Source: Paenibacillus sp.
Lineage (GTDB): Bacteria; Bacillota; Bacilli; Paenibacillales; Paenibacillaceae
Assembly: GCA_031254035.1 (NCBI GenBank)
Contig: JAIRVF010000127.1
Span: forward strand, 1-64,000
Length of the DNA stretch: 64,000 nucleotides
Direction: 5' to 3'
Position numbers and translations under genes: made by a program. Shown here in pieces: positions 17,910 through 26,021 of this stretch (position 1 is the first letter of the stretch; each line of letters begins with the position of its first letter). A model generated the notes under the pieces. It saw nothing but the letters and a program-made list of their open reading frames with translations, was not told where the DNA came from and did not search any database.

Positions 17910-18515
17910 TTATCCAAACCCCATCAGATCGGACAACAGCGACAGAACCAGCAATCCTGCCATGATGATGCCCGTCCAGAGGGAGCGGCCCGAAAGCGAA
18001 GGTCTTGAAATCCTCTCTTCACTTTGCGAAGCTTTCTGTACACGAGACCGCAGAGACAAATAATACATGATCGCCCCCACGGCAATAAGCAAGATTTCAA
18101 GCATTATGCTGATCAAAAGAGAACCCCACAGCCCAAATCCGAGTAGCGGCAGATGTCCGAGGTTTCCCGGCAATATCGGCAGATCGCTGCGATGTACCAG
18201 CAAATCAAGAAGCCAGTGGCTGAATACCATAAAGCCCATCACTCCCGCGCTCCGTTTCCCCCACCATTTCCATGCAGCCATAGCAGCAAGAAAGGCAATA
18301 AGCAAAGCCCCAACCAGGGAATGCGTATAATCCGCATGAATAACCGCTTCTCCATACTTGCCTTCCCCGACAGGAACTATCGTTTCAACTCCGGTCAGAA
18401 GTAAAGGCACAAAGATCACATCCATCAATTGCGTACCTAGCATCAATGCCCACAGGGGCGTAACAGGCTCTCTGGATTTTACAGCTGCGGCGAGTCCAAA
18501 ATGTCCGGCAAACAT
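17910..18515 (-). CDS. membrane-bound metal-dependent hydrolase-like protein (DUF457/YdjM type)
   Basis: A 201-residue polytopic membrane protein with about five helices. The start MFAGHFGLA and the spaced polar residues HADYTHS and FSHWLLDLLVH are the His/Asp pattern of the DUF457/YbcI membrane hydrolase family. AAGGGGG sits before the start, inside the end of a 30-codon gene. It is the third gene behind the TetR gene and probably its target. Substrate unknown. Confidence 0.7.
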   Translation of the reverse strand: MFAGHFGLAAAVKSREPVTPLWALMLGTQLMDVIFVPLLLTGVETIVPVGEGKYGEAVIHADYTHSLVGALLIAFLAAMAAWKWWGKRSAGVMGFMVFSHWLLDLLVHRSDLPILPGNLGHLPLLGFGLWGSLLISIMLEILLIAVGAIMYYLSLRSRVQKASQSEERISRPSLSGRSLWTGIIMAGLLVLSLLSDLMGFG

Positions 18516-18517
18516 AT

Positions 18518-18610
18518 TTATTCATCCCCCTTCCTTACAGCTTGTGGAATCCGCGAATCCAACCAGCCGCATACTACCGTAAACAAAATCACCATGACGA
18601 TAAAACTCAT
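18518..18610 (-). CDS. 30-residue single-pass membrane peptide
   Basis: A short frame (MSFIVMVILFTVVCGWLDSR onwards) is preceded by AGGGG at suitable distance. It ends two bases before the next start, and its last codons carry that gene's ribosome site, so the two are coupled. One N-terminal helix is followed by a charged tail. Between a TetR gene and a DUF457 gene, it looks like a genuine small operon member with no recognised family. Confidence 0.5.
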   Translation of the reverse strand: MSFIVMVILFTVVCGWLDSRIPQAVRKGDE

Positions 18611-18632
18611 TAAGAGCATCCCCTCTCACGGA

Positions 18633-19265
18633 TCAATGATCCGATTTGGTTTTCTCCCTGAAGCCCAGCAGCAGAACTTCAAACCCTTCGTCAAAGGTAT
18701 CCGCAAGTCGCTGCATTAACTCTTCTGCCGTTTCTTCGGAATATTGATAAGTTCCAACCATACCATGGAGCATGTAAAAATAAATACGTGTGTATGCCAG
18801 CAGCCGCTCGCTTCCCTCCATTAATCCGGTGCAATCCCGGACAACTTGCATCAATAGCCCGAACAGCTGGTTACGGATCTGATTGATCTCCATTTCCGGC
18901 GAGTCTTCATCTACCCGCTCCGCTTTAACCTCGAAAAAGATCCGATACATATTCCGGTTCAACAGGCAAAACCGAATAAACAGCTGACTGATCTGTTTTA
19001 AAGCATTTTGCGGATTTTCCCGCTCATGCTGAAACACCTCCCCGAAGTTTTCCTTCAATTTCAAAAGGGAAGGCATGGATAGCTCGTTCAGCAACGCCTC
19101 CTTATCCTCAAAATAAATGTAAATCGTAGTGTGGGAGCATCCCGCTTCCTTGGCGATTTCACGCATAGATACAGCATCGTAGCCTCTGACAGCAAAAAGC
19201 TTGCCCGCCGCGGCCAAAATGTCACGCTTGGTGTCCTCCGAACGGACCTGTTTTTTTCTTGGCAT
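18633..19265 (-). CDS. TetR-family regulator
   Basis: A 210-residue repressor with the TetR N-terminal HTH at residues 10-55 (TKRDILAAAGKLFAVRGYDAVSMREIA is split by TetR positions; recognition helix CSHTTIYIYFEDKEAL) and a helical ligand domain behind. It starts at ATG 19265. Two identical TAACCATTGGTTA dyads in its own promoter region point to autorepression and control of the downstream small peptide and DUF457 genes. The ligand is unknown. Confidence 0.9.
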   Translation of the reverse strand: MPRKKQVRSEDTKRDILAAAGKLFAVRGYDAVSMREIAKEAGCSHTTIYIYFEDKEALLNELSMPSLLKLKENFGEVFQHERENPQNALKQISQLFIRFCLLNRNMYRIFFEVKAERVDEDSPEMEINQIRNQLFGLLMQVVRDCTGLMEGSERLLAYTRIYFYMLHGMVGTYQYSEETAEELMQRLADTFDEGFEVLLLGFREKTKSDH

Positions 19266-19308
19266 TTGAGATTATTCGTTCCTTTCAATATTCGTCGTTC
19301 ACCTAAAA

Positions 19309-19355
19309 TAACCATTGGTTAGTTTTACCTATATGCTTAATATAACCATTGGTTA
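19309..19355 (-). promoter_or_regulatory. twin TetR operators
   Basis: TAACCATTGGTTA occurs at 19309-19321 and again, identically, at 19343-19355, 34 bases apart start to start. The 13-bp dyads lie 44-90 bases before the TetR start. Confidence 0.7.
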
Positions 19356-19552
19356 TTTAAACGTCAACAGGTTTAATCTCGGGATTAAGAATTATTTTTT
19401 ATACAAAAAACAGCCACAGATCGAAACGAATCCCTCTGTTTAGCGTATCTAATATTGACGGCCGGATATTTACGAACTACCATGAAACTATATGAAACTT
19501 TAATTCAACTTCAAATTTACTACTACTTCGTATTTGCAGGAGGGTGATTAGC

Positions 19553-20002
19553 TTGCATTCCTCATCTAAAGATTTGGCTGACCGATATTGCGAACTTATG
19601 GACAGATTGCCGCGTCTTATTGACTATACGGGGATTGTCAGGCATATGAAGCTAAGCACCACGGAAGCATTTATTTTGCAATATCTGCAAAGTAAGGGCA
19701 GTCAGCGCGGCACAGATATCGTAAAGGTGACAGGCCTGACGACAAGTGCCATTACTCAAATTTGCGACAAGCTGGTCCAGGAAGAACTGATTGAACGAAA
19801 CCGCTCTGAAACGGACCGGCGTTACGTAAACATCACAATCACCGCCAAAGGCTCGAAGATTCTGAAGCAATTGTCAGATATTAGCTCGGAGCGGATTGTT
19901 GAAACGGTGGATAACTTTACAAATGAAGAAACGGACGCGCTTCTGAAGGTCCTATCCCAGTTGGGAGAGTTGATTGAATACCGACGGAGCAGCCGCAAGT
20001 AG
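19553..20002 (+). CDS. MarR-family regulator
   Basis: A 149-residue winged-helix protein: LSTTEAFILQYLQSKGSQRGTDIVKVTG-like helices, the recognition region TTSAITQICDKLVQEELIERNRSETDRR and the wing with the conserved DRRYV. It starts at TTG 19553, nine bases after AGGAGG. It is divergent from the TetR gene and alone before a terminator at 20082-20133. No target gene is adjacent, so it may be autoregulated or act elsewhere. Confidence 0.88.
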   Translation: MHSSSKDLADRYCELMDRLPRLIDYTGIVRHMKLSTTEAFILQYLQSKGSQRGTDIVKVTGLTTSAITQICDKLVQEELIERNRSETDRRYVNITITAKGSKILKQLSDISSERIVETVDNFTNEETDALLKVLSQLGELIEYRRSSRK

Positions 20003-20081
20003 CTTCCGCCCTTTCCACAGCAGACAAAAACGGCGATTGCAGACACAAGGCCGACTGCATCGGATCGTCCAAATCATGAAC

Positions 20082-20133
20082 AAAAGCACCATTATGCCTC
20101 CCCCGTCAGGGGTGGACATTAATGGTGCTTTTT
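20082..20133. terminator. bidirectional terminator
   Basis: AAAAGCACCATTA pairs with TAATGGTGCTTTTT. It separates the MarR gene and the convergent arginase gene. Confidence 0.85.
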
Positions 20134-20157
20134 AGGTGGAACGGTTTCATTCAGGCG

Positions 20158-21057
20158 CTACAGAATCCGGCTGCCGAATAAGGATCCGATCAGCTCCACG
20201 GCCAGCTTCGATGTCTGGTTGTTACGGTCAAGAAGCGGATTGACCTCCACAAAATCGGCAGATGTGATTCGTCCAGATTCACTCATAAGCTCGAGCAAAA
20301 GATGAGCCTCACGATAGCTGAGTCCGCCGCGGACAGGCGTTCCGGTCCCTGGTGCCTCAATGGGATCCACGCTGTCGATGTCAAAGCTGAGATGAACCCC
20401 ATCGGTACCGTCACCAGCGATTCGAAGCGCTTCCTGAACGACCTTCTCGATGCCGATACGGTCAATCTCATGCATCGTAAAGCAGGTCAGGCCGCAGGAA
20501 CGGATCAACGCCTTTTCGTCATGGTCGAGATCACGAGCTCCGATAATGACACAGTTTTCCGCTTTTAAAGGTACGGCGCCTTTGGCAATCTGCTCCAATT
20601 TGAAGCGAGAAATTCCGAGGCCGACCGCCAGCGAAATGCCATGCATATTCCCCGAAGGGCTGGTCGATTCCGTGTTCAAGTCGGAATGGGCATCAACCCA
20701 GATGACGCCCATATTGCTGTAATGCCGGGTCAGACCAGCCAGCGATCCCATTGCAATGCTGTGATCTCCGCCCAGAACAAGCGGGATGTGACCGTTTGCC
20801 ACTGTTTGATAGACAGCCTCCCCAAGCAGTCCGGATATAGCCAATACCTCCTCGACATGCTTCATTTTGGAGGCAACAGGAGACTTAATGCCATCCGGAA
20901 GGCGGATACACTGATCCGCCGGAACATCATGCCCAAGCCCTTTTAATTTTTTGACAAGACCGAATTTCATCATGCTATCCGGACCGTTTTCACTGCCGGG
21001 CCGGCCTGCGCCAAGCCCAAACGGTACCCGGATGATGGAAATGGATTGCTGAACCAT
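20158..21057 (-). CDS. rocF: arginase
   Basis: A 299-residue manganese enzyme that splits arginine into ornithine and urea. The metal motifs are GGDHS (96-100), DAHSD (122-126) and SFDIDSVDP (near 226-234). It is the second gene of a rocD-rocF operon, six bases after rocD, so its product ornithine is passed on to the aminotransferase. Length and motifs are typical of Bacillus RocF. Confidence 0.95.
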   Translation of the reverse strand: MVQQSISIIRVPFGLGAGRPGSENGPDSMMKFGLVKKLKGLGHDVPADQCIRLPDGIKSPVASKMKHVEEVLAISGLLGEAVYQTVANGHIPLVLGGDHSIAMGSLAGLTRHYSNMGVIWVDAHSDLNTESTSPSGNMHGISLAVGLGISRFKLEQIAKGAVPLKAENCVIIGARDLDHDEKALIRSCGLTCFTMHEIDRIGIEKVVQEALRIAGDGTDGVHLSFDIDSVDPIEAPGTGTPVRGGLSYREAHLLLELMSESGRITSADFVEVNPLLDRNNQTSKLAVELIGSLFGSRIL

Positions 21058-21063
21058 CTTTGT

Positions 21064-22269
21064 TTACGCCCTCCCTTGATCGGTAAACACCTCTTGTATG
21101 CGGCTTAAAGCAAAATCCAGCTCTTCTTCCGTGATAACCAGAGGTGGAGCAAATCGAATGGTCGTCTCGTGCGTTTCCTTGCACAGCAGTCCGATCCGGG
21201 CCAACGATTCGCAATACGGCCTTGCCGACACTGCCAGCTGAAGCCCGATCAGCAGGCCTCGCCCACGGATGGCAACAATATCGGGGTGTTTAATCAATGT
21301 AAGCTCTTTCATAAAATAGCGTCCAAGCTCCTCAGAGCGCTTCGCAAGCCTTTCTTCTTCAAAAACATCCAATGCCGCGAGTGCGACTGCGCAGGCCAGC
21401 GGATTCCCACCAAAGGTTGAGCCATGCGAGCCCGGCTCGAAAACATTCATGACCTCGTTATCCGCAGCAACCGCCGAAACCGGAATTACCCCGCCTCCAA
21501 GCGCCTTGCCCAGGATGTACACATCCGGCACCACGGCCTCCCAGTCGCAGGCAAACTTTTTGCCAGTACGTCCAAAGCCCGTTTGAATCTCATCGGCAAT
21601 AAACAACACACGCTGCTCGCGGCAGAGTTTATACGCTTCAGATATGAACCCATCGGGAGGCAAAATAATCCCCGCTTCCCCCTGCATCGGCTCCACCAGA
21701 AACGCAGCCGTATCCGGCGTTATTGCCGCCCGAAGCGCATCCAAATCGCCGTACGGAATCCTTTTGAAGCCCGGCGTGAACGGACCGAAACCCCGTTTGT
21801 AATCCTCCTCCGAGGAAAAAGACGTAATGGTTAACGTCCGTCCATGAAAATTACCGTCACAGACGATGATTTCTGCCCGGTTTTCCTGCACCCCCTTAAC
21901 CTGATAAGCCCAGCGTCTCGCCATTTTAAGCGCAGTTTCCACCGCCTCCGCTCCGGTGTTCATTGCGAGAATCTTGTCTTTTCCGGCAAAATCCGCAAGC
22001 TTTCGCGCAAACTTTGCCAGCTCTTCGCTGTGAAAAGCCCTTGAGACAAGCGTCACTTTATCCGCCTGCTCTTTCAGTGCCTGGATAATTTTAGGGTGGC
22101 GGTGACCGTGATTAAGCGCGGAGTATGCACTCAGCATATCGAGATACCTTCGTCCGCCGGAATCCTCCACCCACACTCCTTCCGCCTTTTCGATGACAAT
22201 CGGCAGCGGGAGATAGTTGCTTGCGCTGTAATGGTCCATCATCTGTAGGACCTGTTCTCGTGTGGCCAT
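21064..22269 (-). CDS. rocD: ornithine aminotransferase
   Basis: A 401-residue class-III PLP aminotransferase that turns ornithine and 2-oxoglutarate into glutamate semialdehyde and glutamate. The PLP lysine is Lys255 ([10 protein letters not shown]), with [11 protein letters not shown] and [14 protein letters not shown] as other signatures. I use ATG 22269, giving the same 401 residues as Bacillus RocD; a frame to 22287 adds six codons. No sigma-54 (-24/-12) element or RocR site is evident in the 110 bases upstream, unlike B. subtilis, so control may differ. Confidence 0.93.
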   Translation of the reverse strand: MATREQVLQMMDHYSASNYLPLPIVIEKAEGVWVEDSGGRRYLDMLSAYSALNHGHRHPKIIQALKEQADKVTLVSRAFHSEELAKFARKLADFAGKDKILAMNTGAEAVETALKMARRWAYQVKGVQENRAEIIVCDGNFHGRTLTITSFSSEEDYKRGFGPFTPGFKRIPYGDLDALRAAITPDTAAFLVEPMQGEAGIILPPDGFISEAYKLCREQRVLFIADEIQTGFGRTGKKFACDWEAVVPDVYILGKALGGGVIPVSAVAADNEVMNVFEPGSHGSTFGGNPLACAVALAALDVFEEERLAKRSEELGRYFMKELTLIKHPDIVAIRGRGLLIGLQLAVSARPYCESLARIGLLCKETHETTIRFAPPLVITEEELDFALSRIQEVFTDQGRA

Positions 22270-22376
22270 GGCTGCACATCCTATCATGTAATCTTTTTGT
22301 CTTAACTATCATTTCTATCTTTATTTGGAAAATCCTTGTTTTATGATTTGTGAATTTCCGAACATATAAAACAACA

Positions 22377-22425
22377 AAAAAAAACACCTTCTTCCTCCGC
22401 TTGCCGCAGAAAAAGATCGGTGCTT
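22377..22425 (-). terminator. terminator of the thioredoxin-like gene
   Basis: On the minus strand GCACC...CTTTTTC pairs with GGAAGAAGGTG and is followed by a run of nine T. It stands between the thioredoxin-like gene and rocD. Confidence 0.7.
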
Positions 22426-22464
22426 TAAAATTACTGCATGAACGGGTATTCCCCCGTCACTAGA

Positions 22465-22791
22465 TTATTTTTTGGATTCCAGCGTCTCCAGGTACTCGGA
22501 AATTTCAGCTGGCGTTTTAGCATATTTGCTGTGAAGATGAGCCAGCTTTTCACCGTTTTTGTACACTAAAAGGCTCGGAATGCCGCGCACATCGTTTTGA
22601 TCGGTAATTCCCTCGAACTGCTCCACATCCATGGCATAAAACTCTTTATCCGTATGCTTCGCCATAATATCAGGCAGAAATTTATCCAGCGTCTTGCAGT
22701 CCGGACACCATACAGCATCATATTTGATAACGGTCAGTCCGTCACGGTTAATCAAGTCCTCGAATTGCGTTTCTGTTTGAATACGTTCCAT
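22465..22791 (-). CDS. thioredoxin-family protein with CPDC site
   Basis: A 108-residue thioredoxin-fold protein with active site CPDC (DAVWCPDCKTL) near residues 29-32 and cis-Pro RGIPSLLVYKNGE. The CPDC site in place of CGPC marks a specialised thioredoxin of the Bacillus YtpP/BdbA-like kind. No signal peptide is present, so it is cytoplasmic. It is transcribed alone with its own terminator. Confidence 0.85.
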   Translation of the reverse strand: MERIQTETQFEDLINRDGLTVIKYDAVWCPDCKTLDKFLPDIMAKHTDKEFYAMDVEQFEGITDQNDVRGIPSLLVYKNGEKLAHLHSKYAKTPAEISEYLETLESKK

Positions 22792-22921
22792 CTTTGTTCT
22801 CCCCTTTACCTAACGTCTTTGGCGGCTTCCTCGAGAAGTGCCCAGGTCTGTGTCAATGATTTATATCACACTTCGGACCATCCTCTTATTTTAGCCGTTT
22901 ACGGCATGGTTTGCAAAAGGG

Positions 22922-23545
22922 CTACATGGAATGCATATCATGACCAGGGGAAGACGGCTCCCCTATGGAGGGGCTATGCCCTAGCCAGGCGGCAACGCAT
23001 AAAACAATGACCGGCAGAACGATGTAAATCATCCAGAAGGAGGTCCGCACAGGTGCCATCGTAAAATCCCCCTTCTTTTCTTTCATCGTTCCAACTGCGG
23101 CCGTCGGCTCTTCCTGCTGGTGCTTGCGGTCATGAATCAAGTAGATGACCAGCGCCGTGACCGCAATATACATGGCGTCCATAATAAACAGCATCACATC
23201 CCACTGCCGCCTTGGAATCATTTCGCCCAGCATCGCCCCGTGCACGCCGCCCATAATACCTCCGCCAATCCCCTCCACAACCGCCAGCAGACTGAGGGGT
23301 CTACCGATCAGATAGCCGATCAAGAAACAAAAGAGAATCGATATTCCGGTCGATACCACCAGATTCTGGGGAAACAACATGCCGAGAATGACGCCAATCG
23401 TCAAATTCGACATCAGCCCTGTCGTCATCGCGACCACGGTCCCCGTCATATTCGCTAAAATGTGCCGGTTCATCTGAACGTACATGATGCATAAAACCGT
23501 ATAAATAAAAACAATCAGCATGCTTATGTTCAACAGCATACGCAT
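22922..23545 (-). CDS. polytopic membrane protein of unknown function
   Basis: A 207-residue protein with about six hydrophobic helices, a glycine-zipper stretch (GIGGGIMGGVHGAMLGEM) near residues 90-107 and a hydrophilic cytoplasmic loop before the last helix. The C-terminus is rich in His and Met (GHDMHSM), a possible metal contact. I do not recognise the family. It stands alone; the 130 bases to the thioredoxin-like gene and the 220 bases behind its start show nothing else. Confidence 0.65.
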   Translation of the reverse strand: MRMLLNISMLIVFIYTVLCIMYVQMNRHILANMTGTVVAMTTGLMSNLTIGVILGMLFPQNLVVSTGISILFCFLIGYLIGRPLSLLAVVEGIGGGIMGGVHGAMLGEMIPRRQWDVMLFIMDAMYIAVTALVIYLIHDRKHQQEEPTAAVGTMKEKKGDFTMAPVRTSFWMIYIVLPVIVLCVAAWLGHSPSIGEPSSPGHDMHSM

Positions 23546-23772
23546 GGCTCCTTTCGCCCGGGTGGCAGTACAAACCGCAAGGATCGCTTTTTTACTAGCA
23601 TCCGCGCGGCTGCGGGTACCTTGCTTTCCGTTCTAAAAAGAATCTTATTCAGGCCATGTTATCTTTATGCTGATAACCCGTAAAAGCGCAAAAGGGGAAG
23701 TGGATAAATATGCTGAATTCCGTGTTACACTTCCTTATTCAGGGCCGCACCGGACAGCGGGAAGCTGAGGAC

Positions 23773-24477
23773 TTAAGGTCTTCGCCCATGCATCCGCCAA
23801 TACTGCCGTTTTCCCTCGTCGCGAACCGTAACGCCAAGCTTGGAAAGCTCCCGGCGCAAATCCTCTGCATCCTCCTTTTCGTCTTTACCGAAAGCCTTAT
23901 CCCTTGCCAAAAATAATGCGTTCACACTCGGAGATAGTTCGGGACAATCGGCTACCCACCGGACATATTCATGAGCAAATGGATCTTGTTCCCGCCAATC
24001 ATACCCATGCCGGATAAATTCCTCGGTCAGATGCTTACGTTTCTCGGGCTTTTCCCGATAAAGCTCGCGTCCATCCGTGCCTAGCAGGACCAACTGCTTA
24101 TTATCCATAAATACAGCAGCCACATCTTCTCTTCCGAAGGTTCGCTCCTCATTGTGGATCTGCAGCCTGACCTCTTGATCGGAAAGGCGAATCCGCAAAC
24201 TTTCCTTTATCGCTGCCATTGAAATCATCCCCCCGACAAGAACTCCGAGCGCGACTGCAGCAATCGTTCCCCATGCCCCATGCTGGGAAGAAAGGGAAGA
24301 GATCAGTTTGAGCGGCCCCTGAAATGGAACCCATGGCAATTCCGACGCCCATTTAGCGAGTGCCGGAGTATACCAGCCAGCCACGCCCCCGACAATTGGA
24401 AACACCGTCCAAATCATCATTTTATCCGTCCTGGACACCCCGAGTTCCGTCCATTCCAATCGGTTATTCAATGACAT
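23773..24477 (-). CDS. yqeB: YqeB-like membrane protein
   Basis: About 234 residues with two N-terminal helices around the conserved LPWVPFQGPLKLIS segment, followed by a soluble PH-like domain (DVAAVFMDNKQLVLLGTDGREL) and a C-terminal helical part ending RDEGKRQYWRMHGR. The arrangement and the motifs match Bacillus YqeB, whose function is not known. I use the ATG at 24477; an ATG at 24501 is also possible. It overlaps the end of the TetR gene and is probably repressed by it. Confidence 0.8.
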   Translation of the reverse strand: MSLNNRLEWTELGVSRTDKMMIWTVFPIVGGVAGWYTPALAKWASELPWVPFQGPLKLISSLSSQHGAWGTIAAVALGVLVGGMISMAAIKESLRIRLSDQEVRLQIHNEERTFGREDVAAVFMDNKQLVLLGTDGRELYREKPEKRKHLTEEFIRHGYDWREQDPFAHEYVRWVADCPELSPSVNALFLARDKAFGKDEKEDAEDLRRELSKLGVTVRDEGKRQYWRMHGRRP

Positions 24478-25093
24478 CCACCCCTTTTCTGAATGTAGCA
24501 TTCACCGCTTCTTTCCATATTTTTTCGTAGTCCAATTTGACTCCCATCATCATGTAGCTCGTAATGTTGTCGACAACAAGCGCCAGTACATATGCCCTCG
24601 AATCCGCGTTTTCCTCCTCGATCACTCCAAGTTTCGCCCCATGCTGCAGCAGTTGGCGGAATCCTTCCAGAAACTCCTGCTGCATCGCAACCACGGCTTC
24701 GCCGAAATGACCACCACGGCCGGCAGTGAGCATAAATTCGTTTAATAACCGCATAACCGGATAAAAGTTCTCCTTATCCTGCGGAAACATGCTAATACCG
24801 CCTTGAAAGAGCTTTTCCGCGAAATTTTGTTCGTTAAAATCAGAGATAGGAAAATATTGTCCAAAATGATAGTCGCTGAACATATATTCAAATACTTTTT
24901 CAACCAGTTCGTCTTTCGATGCGAAATGATAATATATCGATGGTTTCGTAATACCTACTTCAGCGGCGATCATAGCTAGGCTGGTTTTCTCGATGCCGTG
25001 TTGCGCAAACAGCAAGATGGCTGCCTCAATCAGCTGCTGTGAGGTCAGTTCTCTTTTTTTCATGCTTGAATCAGCTCCTTTTTCACCAGTCAT
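24464..25093 (-). CDS. TetR-family regulator of yqeB
   Basis: A repressor of about 209 residues with an N-terminal TetR HTH (QQLIEAAILLFAQHGIEKTS; recognition VGITKPSIYYHFASKDELV) and a helical effector domain. The start is placed at ATG 25093 behind AGGGTGA; the ATG at codon 11 of this form (MKKREL) is an alternative with AGGAG further away. It overlaps yqeB, and a dyad TTTACCTACCGTTAGGTAAA lies just upstream, so the pair is likely autoregulated. Confidence 0.88.
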   Translation of the reverse strand: MTGEKGADSSMKKRELTSQQLIEAAILLFAQHGIEKTSLAMIAAEVGITKPSIYYHFASKDELVEKVFEYMFSDYHFGQYFPISDFNEQNFAEKLFQGGISMFPQDKENFYPVMRLLNEFMLTAGRGGHFGEAVVAMQQEFLEGFRQLLQHGAKLGVIEEENADSRAYVLALVVDNITSYMMMGVKLDYEKIWKEAVNATFRKGVDVIE

Positions 25094-25108
25094 TTTTTTA
25101 TCACCCTT

Positions 25109-25128
25109 TTTACCTACCGTTAGGTAAA
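25109..25128 (-). promoter_or_regulatory. TetR operator
   Basis: TTTACCTA, four bases, TAGGTAAA: perfect 8-bp arms of a TACC-N4-GGTA dyad, directly before the TetR gene. Confidence 0.7.
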
Positions 25129-25179
25129 TTTTAATCAAAACCGGAGGGATACGTCAATAAAACTTTATGCTTTATAAAT

Positions 25180-25222
25180 TTAACGCGCAGAAAAAGAAGC
25201 TCCGGATGGCCGCAGCTCCTTC
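25180..25222 (-). terminator. terminator after the YdeI-like gene
   Basis: On the minus strand AAGGAGCTGCGG pairs with CCGGAGCTTC and is followed by TTTTT. Confidence 0.65.
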
Positions 25223-25235
25223 CTCGGACTCATGA

Positions 25236-25826
25236 TTAGGGGTATATCTTCTCCCCGTTTTCCAGCATGCGGATAAACTCCTCCGCCTTTTTCTTACGGG
25301 TCTCGGGTTTCTTCGCATTATGGATCCGGAAAGCAAAGGCATACTTGTTCGTGCTGTCCAGCGTTTCGTAAAATTCCCGGGCACGCGGATGCTCGGCAAA
25401 GGCAGCTTCCAGCTCCTCGGGCAGCTCGCTGCGGCTTTGCGGCTTATAAGCATTCTCCCAGCGGCCGTTACTTTTGGCGGTTTCGACTGCTTGAAGTCCG
25501 GCAGGTTTCATCCGGCCTTCCTTGATCAACCGCTCCACCTTCTCTCGATTCACCAGTGACCAAATGCTGTTCGCACCTCTTGGCCCGAAGCGTTGAATCC
25601 AGCTTTGATCATCCAGGGCTTCCTTTCGACTGTCAATCCATCCATAGCAGAGTGCGCTCTCCAGCGCTTCAGCATAACTCACGGACGAAAGCTTTGAGTT
25701 CTTCTTGGCTATTTGCAGCCCGACTCCCTTCGAGAGGTGATGGTTCTGCTCCAGCCACGCTTCCCATTCGCGCTGATTTCCACATAACAACAGCGGCCAC
25801 TCCGCTTGTCCTTCTTTCTTTTCCAT
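25236..25826 (-). CDS. YdeI/OmpD-associated family protein
   Basis: A 196-residue soluble protein with the family blocks WEAWLEQNH, SYAEALESALCYGWID, QRFGPRGANSIWS and the C-terminal NKYAFAFRIHNAKKPETR. The family is linked to peptide/bacteriocin protection in some bacteria, but the biochemical role is not established. ATG 25826 has AAGGGG nine bases before it; upstream codons to 25901 lack a site. Single gene between the kinase gene end and the TetR promoter. Confidence 0.82.
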   Translation of the reverse strand: MEKKEGQAEWPLLLCGNQREWEAWLEQNHHLSKGVGLQIAKKNSKLSSVSYAEALESALCYGWIDSRKEALDDQSWIQRFGPRGANSIWSLVNREKVERLIKEGRMKPAGLQAVETAKSNGRWENAYKPQSRSELPEELEAAFAEHPRAREFYETLDSTNKYAFAFRIHNAKKPETRKKKAEEFIRMLENGEKIYP

Positions 25827-26021
25827 CCATGCCAACCCCTTCCCCTCTAGGGCCAACGTCGCGATTTTTGAAACATAAGACCGTATCATGGCCCAAACCA
25901 ACGCTCACATCGGCATCCTTCATACGCACACGGAAATTTCTCGCCATATCTAGTAATAAGGTGTATTCTAAGCCCTATCGTACCATTTGCCATAATATGG
26001 GCACAAACTCCGTGTTTTCGT

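Noticed and set aside
22288-22400. Sigma-54 promoter for rocD
   Set aside because: Searched by eye for TGGCAC-N5-TTGCA on the minus strand; nothing close was found.
23710-23916. 68-codon + frame after an AAGGGGAAG-like site
   Set aside because: It lies mostly antisense within the yqeB gene and has no plausible protein pattern.
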